A stretch of DNA of 64,000 nt from Streptomyces sp. NBC_01317 (GCF_035961655.1 NZ_CP108393.1:868001-932000); one strand, 5' to 3'; counted from the stretch's first letter, positions 34,914 through 43,112 are shown. The notes: generated by a model from the sequence alone, not told the origin. Numbers and translations: made by a program.

Positions 34914-36209
34914 TCAGCCGGGCCCGACCGCCGGTGCCGGAGTACGTGCCGTGAGGAGAAGGTCCTCGTAGGCGTGGTGGTGGCGGGTGCTGGTGCGGTG
35001 GCGCAGGAGGTCCGCCGCCCGGACGTGCTCCCCGGCGTCCACGAGGGCCCGGGCGAGCGTGTCCTGGACGATCTCCCGCTCCACCCGTACCCCGCCGATC
35101 CGCTCGGCCTTCCCGCCCAGCGCTTCGAGCTTGTCGGCCGCCGCCCGGGGACGCCCCGCCGTGAGGTCGGCCAGCGCCCGGACCACGGGGGCCAGGACGT
35201 CGCGGTAGTCGGGGCGCGGGTCGGCGGCGGCCCTGCGGGCCAGGTGCTCCAGGTCGTCGGTCGCGGCCTCCACCGCGAGGGCCAGGGCCAGGTTGAACGT
35301 GTGGAAGACCTCCGCAGTCCCGCCCGGCGCGGTGAGCAGCTCCCGTACGTGCTCCGGATCGCTGCGGCCGGCCGGCGCCTGCCCCACCAGCAGGAGGCGC
35401 CAGTTCGTCGCGGCCCGCATGCCGACGTCCTGGCGCGGCAGCGCCGCGTCCGCGCGGCGGCGGGCGTCCTCGAAGTCGCCGCACGCGATCGACTGCAAGG
35501 CGGCGTGCCAGCTCAGATGCCGTACCTGCACCGCCCCCGGGTCCGCCGCCAGCCACCGGTCCAGGAACGCGGTCGACGCGGGGCCCGTACCCAACTCGTG
35601 CTCGGCGTGCGCGAGGGCGTGCACGGCCACGCCCGAGCGCGGATACAGGGCCAGGGCCCGCTCGGCCAGGTCGTGCGCCTCGCGCACCCGGCCCTGCTCC
35701 GCCCTGGTCGAGGCCATCAGGCCGGTCCAGGGCCAGTTGTCAGGACCGGCCAGCGCGGCCTGCCGCTCCACCAGCGTGTCCCCCAGGGCCCGGTAGGCGG
35801 CGTCCTCGCAGGCGGAGAAGGCGCCCACCATGAGCCCGGCCAGGTCGTCGGCCGGCCAGCGCTCGAAGTGGGTCACCAGGTGATCGGCCGTCAGCCGGTA
35901 CTGCCGGTGCGTGTGGAGGAACACCCCGTACACGAGGCTGGCCTCCCGTTCCCCGGCCATCCGCGCGTCCCGGTGGGCGAGGGCCAGCTGTTCCTTGAGT
36001 ACGGAGTCGTCCATGCGGTCGCCCGTCGCCAGGGTCAGCAACCCCCGCGCCACCCCACAGCCCGGATCCCCGCCCACCCACTCCCGCAGGAGGGGCAGTG
36101 CCCGCCCGCTCAGGGCCAGCAGCGCCACGGCCGCCCGGTCCCCGACCGTCGACGCCGTGGTCGTCCCCGTGGTCGTCCCCGTGGTCGTCCCCGTGGTCGC
36201 CGGACCCAT
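34914..36209 (-). CDS. Tetratricopeptide-like repeat protein
   Basis: 431 residues, almost all alpha helix, with TPR-like pairs: ALMLY-type ASTRAEQGRVREAHDLAERALALYP, then GVAVHALAHAEHELG, HLSWHAALQSIACGDFEDAR and later helices. Likely a cytoplasmic protein-binding scaffold; no catalytic motif. The N terminus carries a Thr-rich TTTG repeat (see 36157-36201). GGGGAGG sits 9 bases before the ATG at 36209, so this start is preferred over the much longer open frame. Ends in a hairpin. Confidence 0.78.
   Translation of the reverse strand: MGPATTGTTTGTTTGTTTASTVGDRAAVALLALSGRALPLLREWVGGDPGCGVARGLLTLATGDRMDDSVLKEQLALAHRDARMAGEREASLVYGVFLHTHRQYRLTADHLVTHFERWPADDLAGLMVGAFSACEDAAYRALGDTLVERQAALAGPDNWPWTGLMASTRAEQGRVREAHDLAERALALYPRSGVAVHALAHAEHELGTGPASTAFLDRWLAADPGAVQVRHLSWHAALQSIACGDFEDARRRADAALPRQDVGMRAATNWRLLLVGQAPAGRSDPEHVRELLTAPGGTAEVFHTFNLALALAVEAATDDLEHLARRAAADPRPDYRDVLAPVVRALADLTAGRPRAAADKLEALGGKAERIGGVRVEREIVQDTLARALVDAGEHVRAADLLRHRTSTRHHHAYEDLLLTARTPAPAVGPG
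36157..36201. repeat. 12-bp tandem repeat inside the TPR-like gene
   Basis: GTGGTCGTCCCC is repeated three times perfectly (36157-36192) plus a partial fourth copy. On the minus strand it codes a TTTG tetrapeptide repeat near the protein N terminus. Unit length is a multiple of three, so copy-number change would keep the frame. Confidence 0.9.
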
Positions 36210-36261
36210 CGCCGTCACCCTCCCCACCGCGCGGCCGACACCCGGCCGCTCGCCGCCCCCA

Positions 36262-36558
36262 TCACACCGAGGACATGAAAACGGCGGTGCAGATGATGCC
36301 GCTGTTGCCACAGTGATTGCGCGCGAGATCCAGCGGCAGACCGACATGGTTGCCGCTGCCCAGGCCGGCCCCGCCCACCGTCGCACCCACCGCACGCGCG
36401 TCGCCCTGGTTGGCGCAGGTGTTGCCGAACACCGCGTTCCCGATCCCGACCACGTTCGCCTGCGCGGCACCGGCCGGAAGCAACGCCACCCCGGCGACCG
36501 CACCCAACACCGCGGCCCGCGCGACCGCACTACCGGAATGACGTGTCTCGACGCCCAT
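36262..36558 (-). CDS. Small secreted chaplin-like protein
   Basis: 98 residues. Signal peptide of about 34 residues (VLGAVAGVALLPAGAAQA, cleavage before NVVG). The mature part has chaplin-like GIGNAVFGNTC, GLGSGNHVGLPLDLARNHCG and a last segment with a third Cys. Real chaplins assemble into the hydrophobic aerial layer of Streptomyces; the order of the Cys and Gly-Asn motifs here differs from the standard domain, so 'chaplin-like' is as far as I go. AAGGAG 8 bases before ATG. Confidence 0.65.
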   Translation of the reverse strand: MGVETRHSGSAVARAAVLGAVAGVALLPAGAAQANVVGIGNAVFGNTCANQGDARAVGATVGGAGLGSGNHVGLPLDLARNHCGNSGIICTAVFMSSV

Positions 36559-36749
36559 CGTGCTTCTCCTTCACCCGGGACAACGTCCCCGCTGGCGTCC
36601 GATCGAACTCAAGCCGGACATAACCGCCTGTCTCTCGCATCAACGACAGAACACTCCTCGCGACACGCGGCCCTCGCTTGACAGGACCCCAGAAACGATC
36701 CTGCGCGGCGACCCCACCTCGTACCCCGTCAAAAAACCTCGGCGCCCCG

Positions 36750-36776
36750 TGTCGAGAACCCGTGGCCCGCTCCGTC
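36750..36776 (+). promoter_or_regulatory. Predicted ECF42-type promoter upstream of the DGPF gene
   Basis: TGTCGA (36750-36755), 17 bases, CGTC (36773-36776), 54 bases before the DGPF start codon. The elements agree with the TGTCGA / CG(A/T)C consensus I recall as published for ECF42 sigma factors of Streptomyces, implying that the sigma factor encoded downstream drives its own operon. Confidence 0.65.
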
Positions 36777-36829
36777 CCCGGGGTGAACGCGACGACAATG
36801 GAGTCGCACCGGCACCAAGGAGAACCACC

Positions 36830-37237
36830 ATGGCCAAGTACCTGCTGCTCAAGCACTACCGAGGCGCCCCCGCACCGGTCAACGACGTACCGATGGAGCG
36901 GTGGACTCCGGAGGAGATCTCCGCCCACCTCCAGTACATGAACGACTTCGCGGCCCGGCTGGAGACGACCGGCGAGTTCGTCGACGGCCAGGCGCTCTCT
37001 CCCGAGGGGACGTTCGTCCGCTACGACGGCGAGGGGCGCCCGCCCGTCACCGACGGCCCGTTCGCCGAGACCAAGGATGTCATCGCCGGCTGGATGGTGA
37101 TCGACGTCGACAGTTACGCGCGCGCCGTCGAGCTGGCCGGTGAGCTGTCGGCCGCCCCCGGAGCGGGTGGCAAGCCCATCCACGAGTGGCTGGAGCTGCG
37201 TCCGTTCCTGGGCGCGCACCCCACCGTCACGGAGTGA
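36830..37237 (+). CDS. DGPF (YCII-related) domain protein
   Basis: 135 residues with the naming motif TDGPFAETKDVIAGW (about 74-88) and a dimeric ferredoxin-like alpha/beta fold. Function unknown; proteins of this family are encoded beside ECF42 sigma factors across many bacteria and are usually their targets. AAGGAG before ATG at 36830. Its stop overlaps the sigma-factor GTG start (GTGA), so the two are translated together. Confidence 0.92.
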   Translation: MAKYLLLKHYRGAPAPVNDVPMERWTPEEISAHLQYMNDFAARLETTGEFVDGQALSPEGTFVRYDGEGRPPVTDGPFAETKDVIAGWMVIDVDSYARAVELAGELSAAPGAGGKPIHEWLELRPFLGAHPTVTE

Positions 37238-38391
37238 CCACCGCAGTGGACGAGGCACTGCTCCGGAGCCTCACCCCGAGCGTGATCGGGGTCCTCGTCC
37301 GCCGCGGAGCCGACTTCGCGGCGGCCGAGGACGCCGTACAGGACGCGCTGGTCGACGCGGTCCGCGTCTGGCCGGCCGACCCCCCGCGCGACCCGAAGGG
37401 CTGGCTGGTCACCGCGGCCTGGCGCCGGTTCCTCGACGCGACCCGGTCGGACGCGGCCCGCCGCCGGCGTGAGGACCTGGTGGACGAGGAGCCCGTACCC
37501 GGGCCGGCGCCCGCGGCCGACGACACACTCAAGCTCTACTTCCTGTGCGCGCACCCGTCTTTGACCCCGTCGTCGGCGGTCGCGCTCACACTGCGCGCCG
37601 TCGGCGGGCTGACCACCCGGCAGATCGCCCAGGCCTACCTGGTCCCCGAGGCGACCATGGCGCAGCGCATCAGCCGGGCCAAGCGGACCGTCTCAGGGAT
37701 ACGGTTCGACCGGCCCGGCGACGTCGCCACCGTGCTGCGCGTCCTCTACCTGGTCTTCAACGAGGGCTACTCCGGTGACGTCGATCTCGCCGCCGAGGCC
37801 ATCCGGCTCACCCGGCAGCTCGCGGCCGCGATCGACCACCCGGAGGTGGCGGGGCTGCTCGCCCTGATGCTGCTCCACCACGCCCGGCGCGCCGCCAGGA
37901 CCGCGCCGGACGGCAGCCTGGTGCCGCTCGCCGAGCAGGACCGGGGCCGGTGGGACACCGTGGCGATCGCCGAGGGCGTCGCGATCCTCCAGGCGGCGCT
38001 CGCCCGCGACCGGCTCGGCGAGTTCCAGGCGCAGGCGGCCGTCGCGGCGCTCCACGCCGACGCGCCCGCCGCCGGGGAAACGGACTGGGTGCAGATCGTG
38101 GAGTGGTACGACGAGCTGGCGCGCCTGACCGGCAACCCGGTCGTCCGGCTCAACCGCGCGGTCGCGGTCGGCGAGGCCGACGGCCCGCGCGCCGGGCTGG
38201 CGGCGCTCGCGGAGCTGGACGCCGCGCTCCCCCGCCGCGACGCGGTGGCCGCGTACCTCCACGAGCGGGACGGCGACCTGGCGACGGCGGCACGGCTGTA
38301 CGCCGAGGCGGCCCGGAAGGCCCCCAACCTGGCCGAACGCGACCACCTGACCCGCCAGGCCGCCCGTCTCAACGCCGGGCGGGGCGGCTGA
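37234..38391 (+). CDS. ECF42-type RNA polymerase sigma factor with C-terminal TPR-like extension
   Basis: 385 residues, about twice the size of a plain ECF sigma factor. Sigma-2 region about 8-75 (GADFAAAEDAVQDALVDAV, PKGWLVTAAWRRFLD), sigma-4 region about 105-165 (LTTRQIAQAYLVPEATMAQR), then roughly 215 helical residues ending in TPR-like repeats (YLHERDGDLATAARLYAEAA), the mark of the ECF42 group. In that group the C-terminal part, not an anti-sigma factor, is needed for activity; none is encoded nearby. GTG at 37234 overlaps the DGPF stop; it is preferred to the upstream in-frame ATG at 37186 inside the DGPF gene. Confidence 0.9.
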   Translation: MTTAVDEALLRSLTPSVIGVLVRRGADFAAAEDAVQDALVDAVRVWPADPPRDPKGWLVTAAWRRFLDATRSDAARRRREDLVDEEPVPGPAPAADDTLKLYFLCAHPSLTPSSAVALTLRAVGGLTTRQIAQAYLVPEATMAQRISRAKRTVSGIRFDRPGDVATVLRVLYLVFNEGYSGDVDLAAEAIRLTRQLAAAIDHPEVAGLLALMLLHHARRAARTAPDGSLVPLAEQDRGRWDTVAIAEGVAILQAALARDRLGEFQAQAAVAALHADAPAAGETDWVQIVEWYDELARLTGNPVVRLNRAVAVGEADGPRAGLAALAELDAALPRRDAVAAYLHERDGDLATAARLYAEAARKAPNLAERDHLTRQAARLNAGRGG

Positions 38392-38399
38392 ACGGTCGG

Positions 38400-38444
38400 G
38401 TACGGATGGTCCGGCGTATGGATGCTCGTGTACGGATGGTCCGG
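38400..38444. repeat. Imperfect GTACGGATGGTCCGG repeats after the sigma-factor gene
   Basis: The 15-mer occurs exactly at 38400-38414 and 38430-38444, with shorter variants (GTATGGATG, GTACGGATG) between and after them. It lies between the convergent sigma-factor and HPP genes. No clean hairpin is formed. Confidence 0.8.
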
Positions 38445-38498
38445 TGTACGGATGATCCCCTTGTACGGAGTCCCGGCCACGTGTCCCGTCGTACGGGG

Positions 38499-39068
38499 TC
38501 ACCACCAGGACGTCGGATACTCCTCGTGCTGGACGCGGGAGGAGACGAGCTGCACCAGCACGAGCAGCGACGCGCCCGCCGCCAGCAGGGGCACAAAGTG
38601 GTCGGCGCGCGGTTCGGTGAGCATGATCATGACCGCGGTGGCCATGGCCGGCGGGTGGGCCGCCTTGAGCAGGAGCGCCACACCACAGGCCACTCCGCAC
38701 ACCACGGCGGCGGCCCAGGGACCGTGCCAGCCGAGGGCGAGGACCGTGAAACAGACCAGACACGCCAGCATGTGCGCGCCTAGGACGTGACGGGGTTGCG
38801 CGAGGGGTGAGGCGGGCGTCGCGGTGACGATCGCCGTCGTGGCCGCGAGCGGCGGTATCAGCACCGTCTGGTGCAGGGCCGTCCCGACGGCGACCAGGAC
38901 GGCGAGCGCGACCGAGGTCGTGACCGCCGCCGACGCGGCCGTACGCCGGGACGGCCGTGACTCGGCAACTCTCCACCACCGGGCCTTGAGGTCCTCGCGG
39001 GCCTCGGTCTCCTCCGCCGGGCGGCCGTCGACCGGGACATACGCCTTCAGGGCGCGAAAATTCAGCAC
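38499..39068 (-). CDS. HPP-family integral membrane protein
   Basis: 189 residues. Four to five hydrophobic segments from about residue 45 and the motif AAHPPAMATAVMIML (about 137-151) that names the HPP family; some relatives carry nitrite across thylakoid or cell membranes. The N-terminal 45 residues are charged and cytoplasmic. GTG start at 39068 with GAGGAG about 8 bases before. Divergent from the M24 peptidase gene across a 219-bp gap in which I see no clear regulator site. Confidence 0.82.
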   Translation of the reverse strand: MLNFRALKAYVPVDGRPAEETEAREDLKARWWRVAESRPSRRTAASAAVTTSVALAVLVAVGTALHQTVLIPPLAATTAIVTATPASPLAQPRHVLGAHMLACLVCFTVLALGWHGPWAAAVVCGVACGVALLLKAAHPPAMATAVMIMLTEPRADHFVPLLAAGASLLVLVQLVSSRVQHEEYPTSWW

Positions 39069-39287
39069 AGTGCTCCTCGGAAGCGCCTCCCCTCGCGGCC
39101 CACGGCGGCTCGTCGCCCGCGACGTAGGAGAACGCCCCGGAATGGTGCCCTCCGGAAGAGCCGTCCGTCCAAGACCTCTTGTCGATCACGTCATCGACGC
39201 CGCCGATCAACGGCCCGGCCTTCTCATCTGCCCCCCGGGAAGCGATCATTGGTGTGCGGATGTGAGCTGATCGGTAGGGGGTTCGGT

Positions 39288-39995
39288 ATGACGGTCGACA
39301 CGGCGGGGCCGGAGGAGGCCCGGCGGGTGGCGGGTCTGGTGGGGGCGCAGGAGAAGGCGATCGCGCTGTTCAAGGAGGTGGAGGCGCGGGGCCTGGTCGC
39401 CCCCGGGGTCGGGGAGCGGGAGGCGAGCGACCACATCAGGGACCTGGCCAACGAGATGTTCGGTACGACCAAGCACTGGCACAAGCGAATCGTCCGCTCC
39501 GGGCCCAACACCCTGCTCCCGTACCGGGAGACCCCGCCGGACCGGGTCATCGGTGAGGACGACATCGCCTTCGCCGACTTCGGCCCGATCTTCGAGGAGT
39601 ACGAGGCGGACTTCGGGCGCACGTACGTGTTCGGCGGCGACCCGGTCAAGCACCGGCTCCTGCACGACCTGCCGAGGATCTTCGACGACGGGCGCGCCGC
39701 GTTCGCGGCCGATCCGGACATCACCGGCGCCCAGCTGCACGCCGAGGTCGAGCGCCTGGCCGCCGAGGCGGGCTGGAGCGTCGGCATCTGGCACGCGGGT
39801 CACCTCGTCGGCGAGTTCCCGCACGAGACGAACGACGGCGCGCGAGCCGAGTCGTACATCACCCCGGAGAACCACAACCCGCTGCGCCGTACGGACCGTG
39901 CGGGGCGCGTCTGCCACTGGATCCTGGAACTCCACCTCGTGGACGAGCGGCACGGATTCGGCGGCTTCTACGAGCAGTTGCTGGACCTGGCGTGA
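39288..39995 (+). CDS. M24-family metallopeptidase-like protein (Xaa-Pro aminopeptidase fold)
   Basis: 235 residues of the pita-bread fold: DDIAFADFGPIFEEYEADFGRT supplies the two metal-ligand Asp residues, HAGHLVGEFPHE and a late HRTDRAGRVCHWILELHLVD region supply His and Glu positions. Shorter than true aminopeptidases, so it may be a small dipeptidase or creatinase-like relative. ATG at 39288 has GTAGGGGG before it. Its stop overlaps the GTG start of the LysE gene (GTGA), so the peptidase and the amino-acid exporter form a pair. Confidence 0.8.
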   Translation: MTVDTAGPEEARRVAGLVGAQEKAIALFKEVEARGLVAPGVGEREASDHIRDLANEMFGTTKHWHKRIVRSGPNTLLPYRETPPDRVIGEDDIAFADFGPIFEEYEADFGRTYVFGGDPVKHRLLHDLPRIFDDGRAAFAADPDITGAQLHAEVERLAAEAGWSVGIWHAGHLVGEFPHETNDGARAESYITPENHNPLRRTDRAGRVCHWILELHLVDERHGFGGFYEQLLDLA

Positions 39996-40645
39996 CCGGT
40001 GCCCTGCTGGGGTTCGCGCTGTTCGCGCTGGTGGTGACCGTCGTACCGGGGCCCGATCCGCTGCTGGTGCTGCGCAACTGCCTGCGGGGCGGGCGCCGGG
40101 CCGGGGCGGCGACCGCCGTCGGCGCGGCGGCGGGATCGCTGGTGTGGGCGGTGGCGGTGGCCGTGGGGCCGGCCGCCGCGCTCCAGCGGTGGGACGCGGC
40201 GTTCGTGGCCGTACGTCTGGCGGGCGCCGCGTACCTGATGGCGCTGGGCGTACAGGCGCTGCGGACGCTGCGCGCGGGTGCGGGCGCGGCTGATGCCGAG
40301 GGGGCCGACGGCCTGCCCTCCCCGCCCGGACCGGCGATCCCTGCCGCGCGGGCCCTGCGGCAGGGAATCGTGAGCTGCCTCCTCAACCCGAAGGTCGGCA
40401 TCTTCTTCGTGGCGGTGGCCCCGCAGTTCCTGCCCGAGGGGCATTCGGTCCTGGCGACGACGCTGCTGTTCGGGGTGGTCGACGCGGTGATCGCCGCTTC
40501 CTGGCTGCTGCTCGTCGCCTTCGGCGCGGACCGCCTCATGGCCTGGCTGTGGCGCCCCCGCGTGACCCGGGTCCTGGAGGGCACGGCGGGCGGGGCGCTG
40601 GTCACGCTGGGCGCGTTCACGGCGGTGGAAGCGGCCCGCTCCTAG
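39992..40645 (+). CDS. LysE-family amino acid / small solute exporter
   Basis: 217 residues, six predicted membrane segments, family start VTVVPGPDPLLVLRNCLRGG and central LNPKVGIFFVAVAPQFLP. Such proteins export amino acids or homoserine-lactone-like solutes. GTG start overlaps the upstream peptidase stop, which suggests disposal of peptide breakdown products. Its TAG stop overlaps, on the other strand, the TAG stop of the molybdopterin oxidoreductase gene (CTAG at 40642-40645). Confidence 0.9.
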   Translation: MTGALLGFALFALVVTVVPGPDPLLVLRNCLRGGRRAGAATAVGAAAGSLVWAVAVAVGPAAALQRWDAAFVAVRLAGAAYLMALGVQALRTLRAGAGAADAEGADGLPSPPGPAIPAARALRQGIVSCLLNPKVGIFFVAVAPQFLPEGHSVLATTLLFGVVDAVIAASWLLLVAFGADRLMAWLWRPRVTRVLEGTAGGALVTLGAFTAVEAARS

Positions 40646-41328
40646 GGCGCGTCCGCCCTGTCGCCGGGGGCGTGTCCGCCCTGTCCCCTGTCCGTCACTT
40701 GTTCGTCGGTCTCCTGCTCCGTGTGGGCGTAGCGCTGCTCCGTCCAGGGGTCGCCGATGTTGTGGTAACCGCGTTCCTCCCAGAAGCCGCGCCGGTCCTC
40801 GGTCAGGTACTCGATGGCGCGCAGCCATTTCGGGCCCTTGTAGCCGTAGAGGTGCGGGACGACGAGGCGCAGGGGGAAACCGTGCTCGGCGGTGAGGAGT
40901 TCACCGTTGTGGTGGGTGGCCAGGAGGGTCTCGGGGGCCGTGAAGTCGCTGAGCCGGAGGTTGGCCGTGTAGCCGTACTCCGCCCAGGCCATGACGTGCG
41001 TGACCTCGGGCGCGGGCGGCGCCAGGTCCAGGACCGTGGTGCCCGCGACCCCGAACCACTCGTGGTCCGTCGAGGTGGGGCCGGTCGCGCAGTGCAGGTC
41101 GGCCACCACCGTGACGCGCGGGAGGACGGTGACCTCGTCGAGGGTCCAGGTGCGCTCGTCCCCGCCGGCGGTCGCTCCGAAGACGCGCAGGTTCCATCGC
41201 TCGGGCCGGAACCGGGGGACGGGGCCGTAGTGCGAGACGGGCCAGCCGTGCACATGGCGCTGCCCTGGGGGAATGCGATGGGGCGCGCCGCACGCGCTGT
41301 CCCGCGTACCGGAGCGGTCGCTTCCCAC
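40642..41328 (-). CDS. Molybdopterin-dependent oxidoreductase (sulfite oxidase-like, no signal peptide)
   Basis: 228 residues covering one oxidoreductase molybdopterin-binding domain: VVADLHCATGPTSTDHEW holds the Mo-ligand Cys (about 80), and FPLRLVVPHLYGYKGPKWL is the conserved C-terminal strand with the cofactor-contacting Lys and Trp. Lacks the dimerisation domain of full sulfite oxidases; resembles YedY/MsrP-type subunits but without Tat signal. GTG at 41328 follows GGGGAG by 5 bases. Tail is Gln/Glu/Asp-rich. Confidence 0.85.
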   Translation of the reverse strand: MGSDRSGTRDSACGAPHRIPPGQRHVHGWPVSHYGPVPRFRPERWNLRVFGATAGGDERTWTLDEVTVLPRVTVVADLHCATGPTSTDHEWFGVAGTTVLDLAPPAPEVTHVMAWAEYGYTANLRLSDFTAPETLLATHHNGELLTAEHGFPLRLVVPHLYGYKGPKWLRAIEYLTEDRRGFWEERGYHNIGDPWTEQRYAHTEQETDEQVTDRGQGGHAPGDRADAP

Positions 41329-41427
41329 AGATGCTCCCCTTACTTCGGCCGACTGTTCGTCCGACCTGTTCCCTGTGCAGCGTAGGCGCCCACCGCCGCC
41401 CGGGCTTGTCCGCGCGCGTTCGTCCCG

Positions 41428-41853
41428 TCAGCCCACGACGGCGGCCGGCAGCCTCGCCATGGCCTCGGGGGCTTCCACGTGGAAGTGATGGCTGCCCAGG
41501 TCGACCAGCACGATGTCGAGGCGGTCGGCGTAGCGGTCGAACGCCTCCCGCGCCACCAGATCACGTACGGCGAACACGGTGACCGGCTGCTTCGTCTCGC
41601 GCGGCGCCGCGTCCATGTCCCGGCGCACCAGGCCCTCGATGGCACGCGGCCCCCCGGGCCGGCGCACCCTGACCATCTTCCGGAAGCAGGCGTCCTCGCG
41701 CGCCGGGTCGGTCCCGGCCGGGGAGCCTCCTTCGACCAGGCCGCGCACCGCCACGGGGAAGTCGTCGCGCAACAGGCCCAGCAGGGCGCCGGCCCGCTCC
41801 TCGCTCCGCGCCGGGAACAGGGACAGGTAGTGCGGCCCGTCGAGTGCGACCAC
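41428..41853 (-). CDS. Hypothetical protein, possibly 5'-truncated
   Basis: 141 residues from GTG at 41853; no ribosome site there, and the frame stays coding-like for a further dozen codons upstream (RRLGAGGTVSHVV) with no start codon. Begins VVALDGPHYLSLFPARSEE and ends HHFHVEAPEAMARLP; predicted alpha/beta, soluble. Not recognised. The terminator hairpin at 41910-41939 lies just upstream, so it would need its own promoter in about 60 bp. It may be the remains of a longer gene. Confidence 0.45.
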   Translation of the reverse strand: MVALDGPHYLSLFPARSEERAGALLGLLRDDFPVAVRGLVEGGSPAGTDPAREDACFRKMVRVRRPGGPRAIEGLVRRDMDAAPRETKQPVTVFAVRDLVAREAFDRYADRLDIVLVDLGSHHFHVEAPEAMARLPAAVVG

Positions 41854-41909
41854 GTGCGAGACGGTGCCGCCGGCACCGAGGCGCCGGAGCCGACGCCCCG
41901 GAACGCGAA

Positions 41910-41939
41910 CAGGGCCGGGGGCATCAGCCCCCGGCCCTG
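41910..41939. terminator. Strong terminator hairpin at the end of the roadblock gene cluster
   Basis: Perfect 13-bp stem (CAGGGCCGGGGGC and complement) with loop ATCA. It lies 137 bp past the last stop codon (42076) of the minus-strand roadblock cluster. Confidence 0.88.
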
Positions 41940-42075
41940 GAACACGCCACGGACGCCGTGCTCGCGCCCTTCTAGTACCGGGCCGTCTTCACCGAGGCCC
42001 CCTCACTCTCGACCGGGCGCGCGGCCTCGTCTCGCACCTGCTGCCGGACTGATCGCCGGACCGTCCGTGCAACGT

Positions 42076-42531
42076 TCAGACCTCCAGATCGGCCTCGATC
42101 CTCATCAGCTGGTGGCGTGCCATCGCCAGATTCGCCCGGCCCTTGTCCAGCGCCAGGTAGAGGAAGAGGCCGGTCTTGCCGCGTCCCTTGAGGAGCCGGA
42201 TCAGGTGGTACTGGGTGCCGAGCGTGATGAGGATGTCCTCGATCTCGTCCTTGATGCCCAGCATCTCCATCGTGCGGACCTTGGCGCGGACCACATCGGT
42301 GTTGCCCGCGGCGGCGACCGTCAGATCGAGGTCCTTGCCCCCGCCGAGCATGCCGAGGGCCATGCCGCTGGAGTAGTCGACCAGGGCGGCGCCCAGAGCG
42401 CCTTCTATGGAGGTGGTGGCTTCTTTGAGAGCGGCTTCCGTGGTGACCATGGTGAGGGCACTTCCCTTTCGTCGTCTTCGTGGGCGTTCGGCCGGGGTGG
42501 CCGGTTCTTTGGCGGGGGTGGGGGGTGTCAT
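42076..42531 (-). CDS. Roadblock/LC7-domain protein (cluster gene 4)
   Basis: 151 residues. Basic/Pro-rich N terminus of about 27 residues, then a full roadblock/LC7 fold: ALKEATTSIEGALGAALVDYS, LDLTVAAAGNTDVVRAK, and GRGKTGLFLYLALDKGRANLAMARHQL. In bacteria such proteins act on small Ras-like GTPases. ATG at 42531 lies 10 bases after the previous stop with GAGG before it; an internal ATG at 42450 would give only the core domain. The cluster carries no GTPase. Confidence 0.82.
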   Translation of the reverse strand: MTPPTPAKEPATPAERPRRRRKGSALTMVTTEAALKEATTSIEGALGAALVDYSSGMALGMLGGGKDLDLTVAAAGNTDVVRAKVRTMEMLGIKDEIEDILITLGTQYHLIRLLKGRGKTGLFLYLALDKGRANLAMARHQLMRIEADLEV

Positions 42532-42541
42532 GGGTGACGCC

Positions 42542-42934
42542 TCAGCTCCTCGATCGCCGGTCGAGCGCGTCGTCGACCAGCTCGCCGATACGGGCGCTGG
42601 AGCGGCGCGCTTCGAGATGGAGCCGGCCGACGTTGGTCCTGGGCTCGGCCAGGAGGGTCAGGACCGCCGAGGAGCCGGCCGCGTACGTCGCGACGTACCC
42701 CCGCTCCCCACGGACCAACTGCTCCCGGAACGGCCCCTGTTCGGTGGACTCGGTCAGCCGGAGCGCGACGCCCAGCGCGGCCGCCGTGAGCGCGGCCATG
42801 GACTCCGCCTCGACGCCCGGGGCGTCCTCGGCGAGCACCAGGCCGTCGGTGGTGGCGGCGAGCGCGCCGGTGAGTTGGGGCAGGACGGCGCGCAGCCGTC
42901 TGAGTTCGCCGAGCACCTCGGCTTCCGCCGTCAT
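42542..42934 (-). CDS. Roadblock-like small protein (cluster gene 3)
   Basis: 130 residues with a roadblock-like pattern: LRAVLPQLTGALAATTDGLVLAE, MAALTAAALGVALRLTE, RGYVATYAAGSSAVLTLL and a final amphipathic helix (ARRSSARIGELVDDAL). Diverged from its neighbours, so probably a second partner subunit rather than a copy. AGAGGAG 6-7 bases before the ATG. Follows the DUF4388-like gene after a 178-bp gap that holds GC-rich repeats. Confidence 0.68.
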   Translation of the reverse strand: MTAEAEVLGELRRLRAVLPQLTGALAATTDGLVLAEDAPGVEAESMAALTAAALGVALRLTESTEQGPFREQLVRGERGYVATYAAGSSAVLTLLAEPRTNVGRLHLEARRSSARIGELVDDALDRRSRS

Positions 42935-43006
42935 CAGTTGTCTCCTCTCGGCGCGTTGGCGCAGTGCGCGTCTCATGACGGAAGGTCGGAAGAACGGTCC
43001 GACGGG

Positions 43007-43100
43007 ATGCCGGGCGCGGTGGTACGGGGCGGCGCGGCGCCGGACGTGGTGGTACGGGGCGGCAGGGCGCCGGGCGCGGTGGCACGGGGCGGCGGCGGGC
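43007..43100. repeat. Three degenerate GC-rich repeats of about 30 bp in the roadblock cluster
   Basis: Units around GCCGGGCGCGGTGGTACGG / GGCGGCGCG recur three times between genes 2 and 3 of the cluster, at about 43007, 43037 and 43066. Unit lengths differ slightly and there is no spacer, so this is not a CRISPR. Confidence 0.7.
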
Positions 43101-43112
43101 CGGAGCGGGGCG

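Noticed and set aside
43007..43100. Three GC-rich repeats considered as a CRISPR or a minisatellite gene
   Set aside because: No spacers, units of unequal length, no cas genes and no open frame with domain content.
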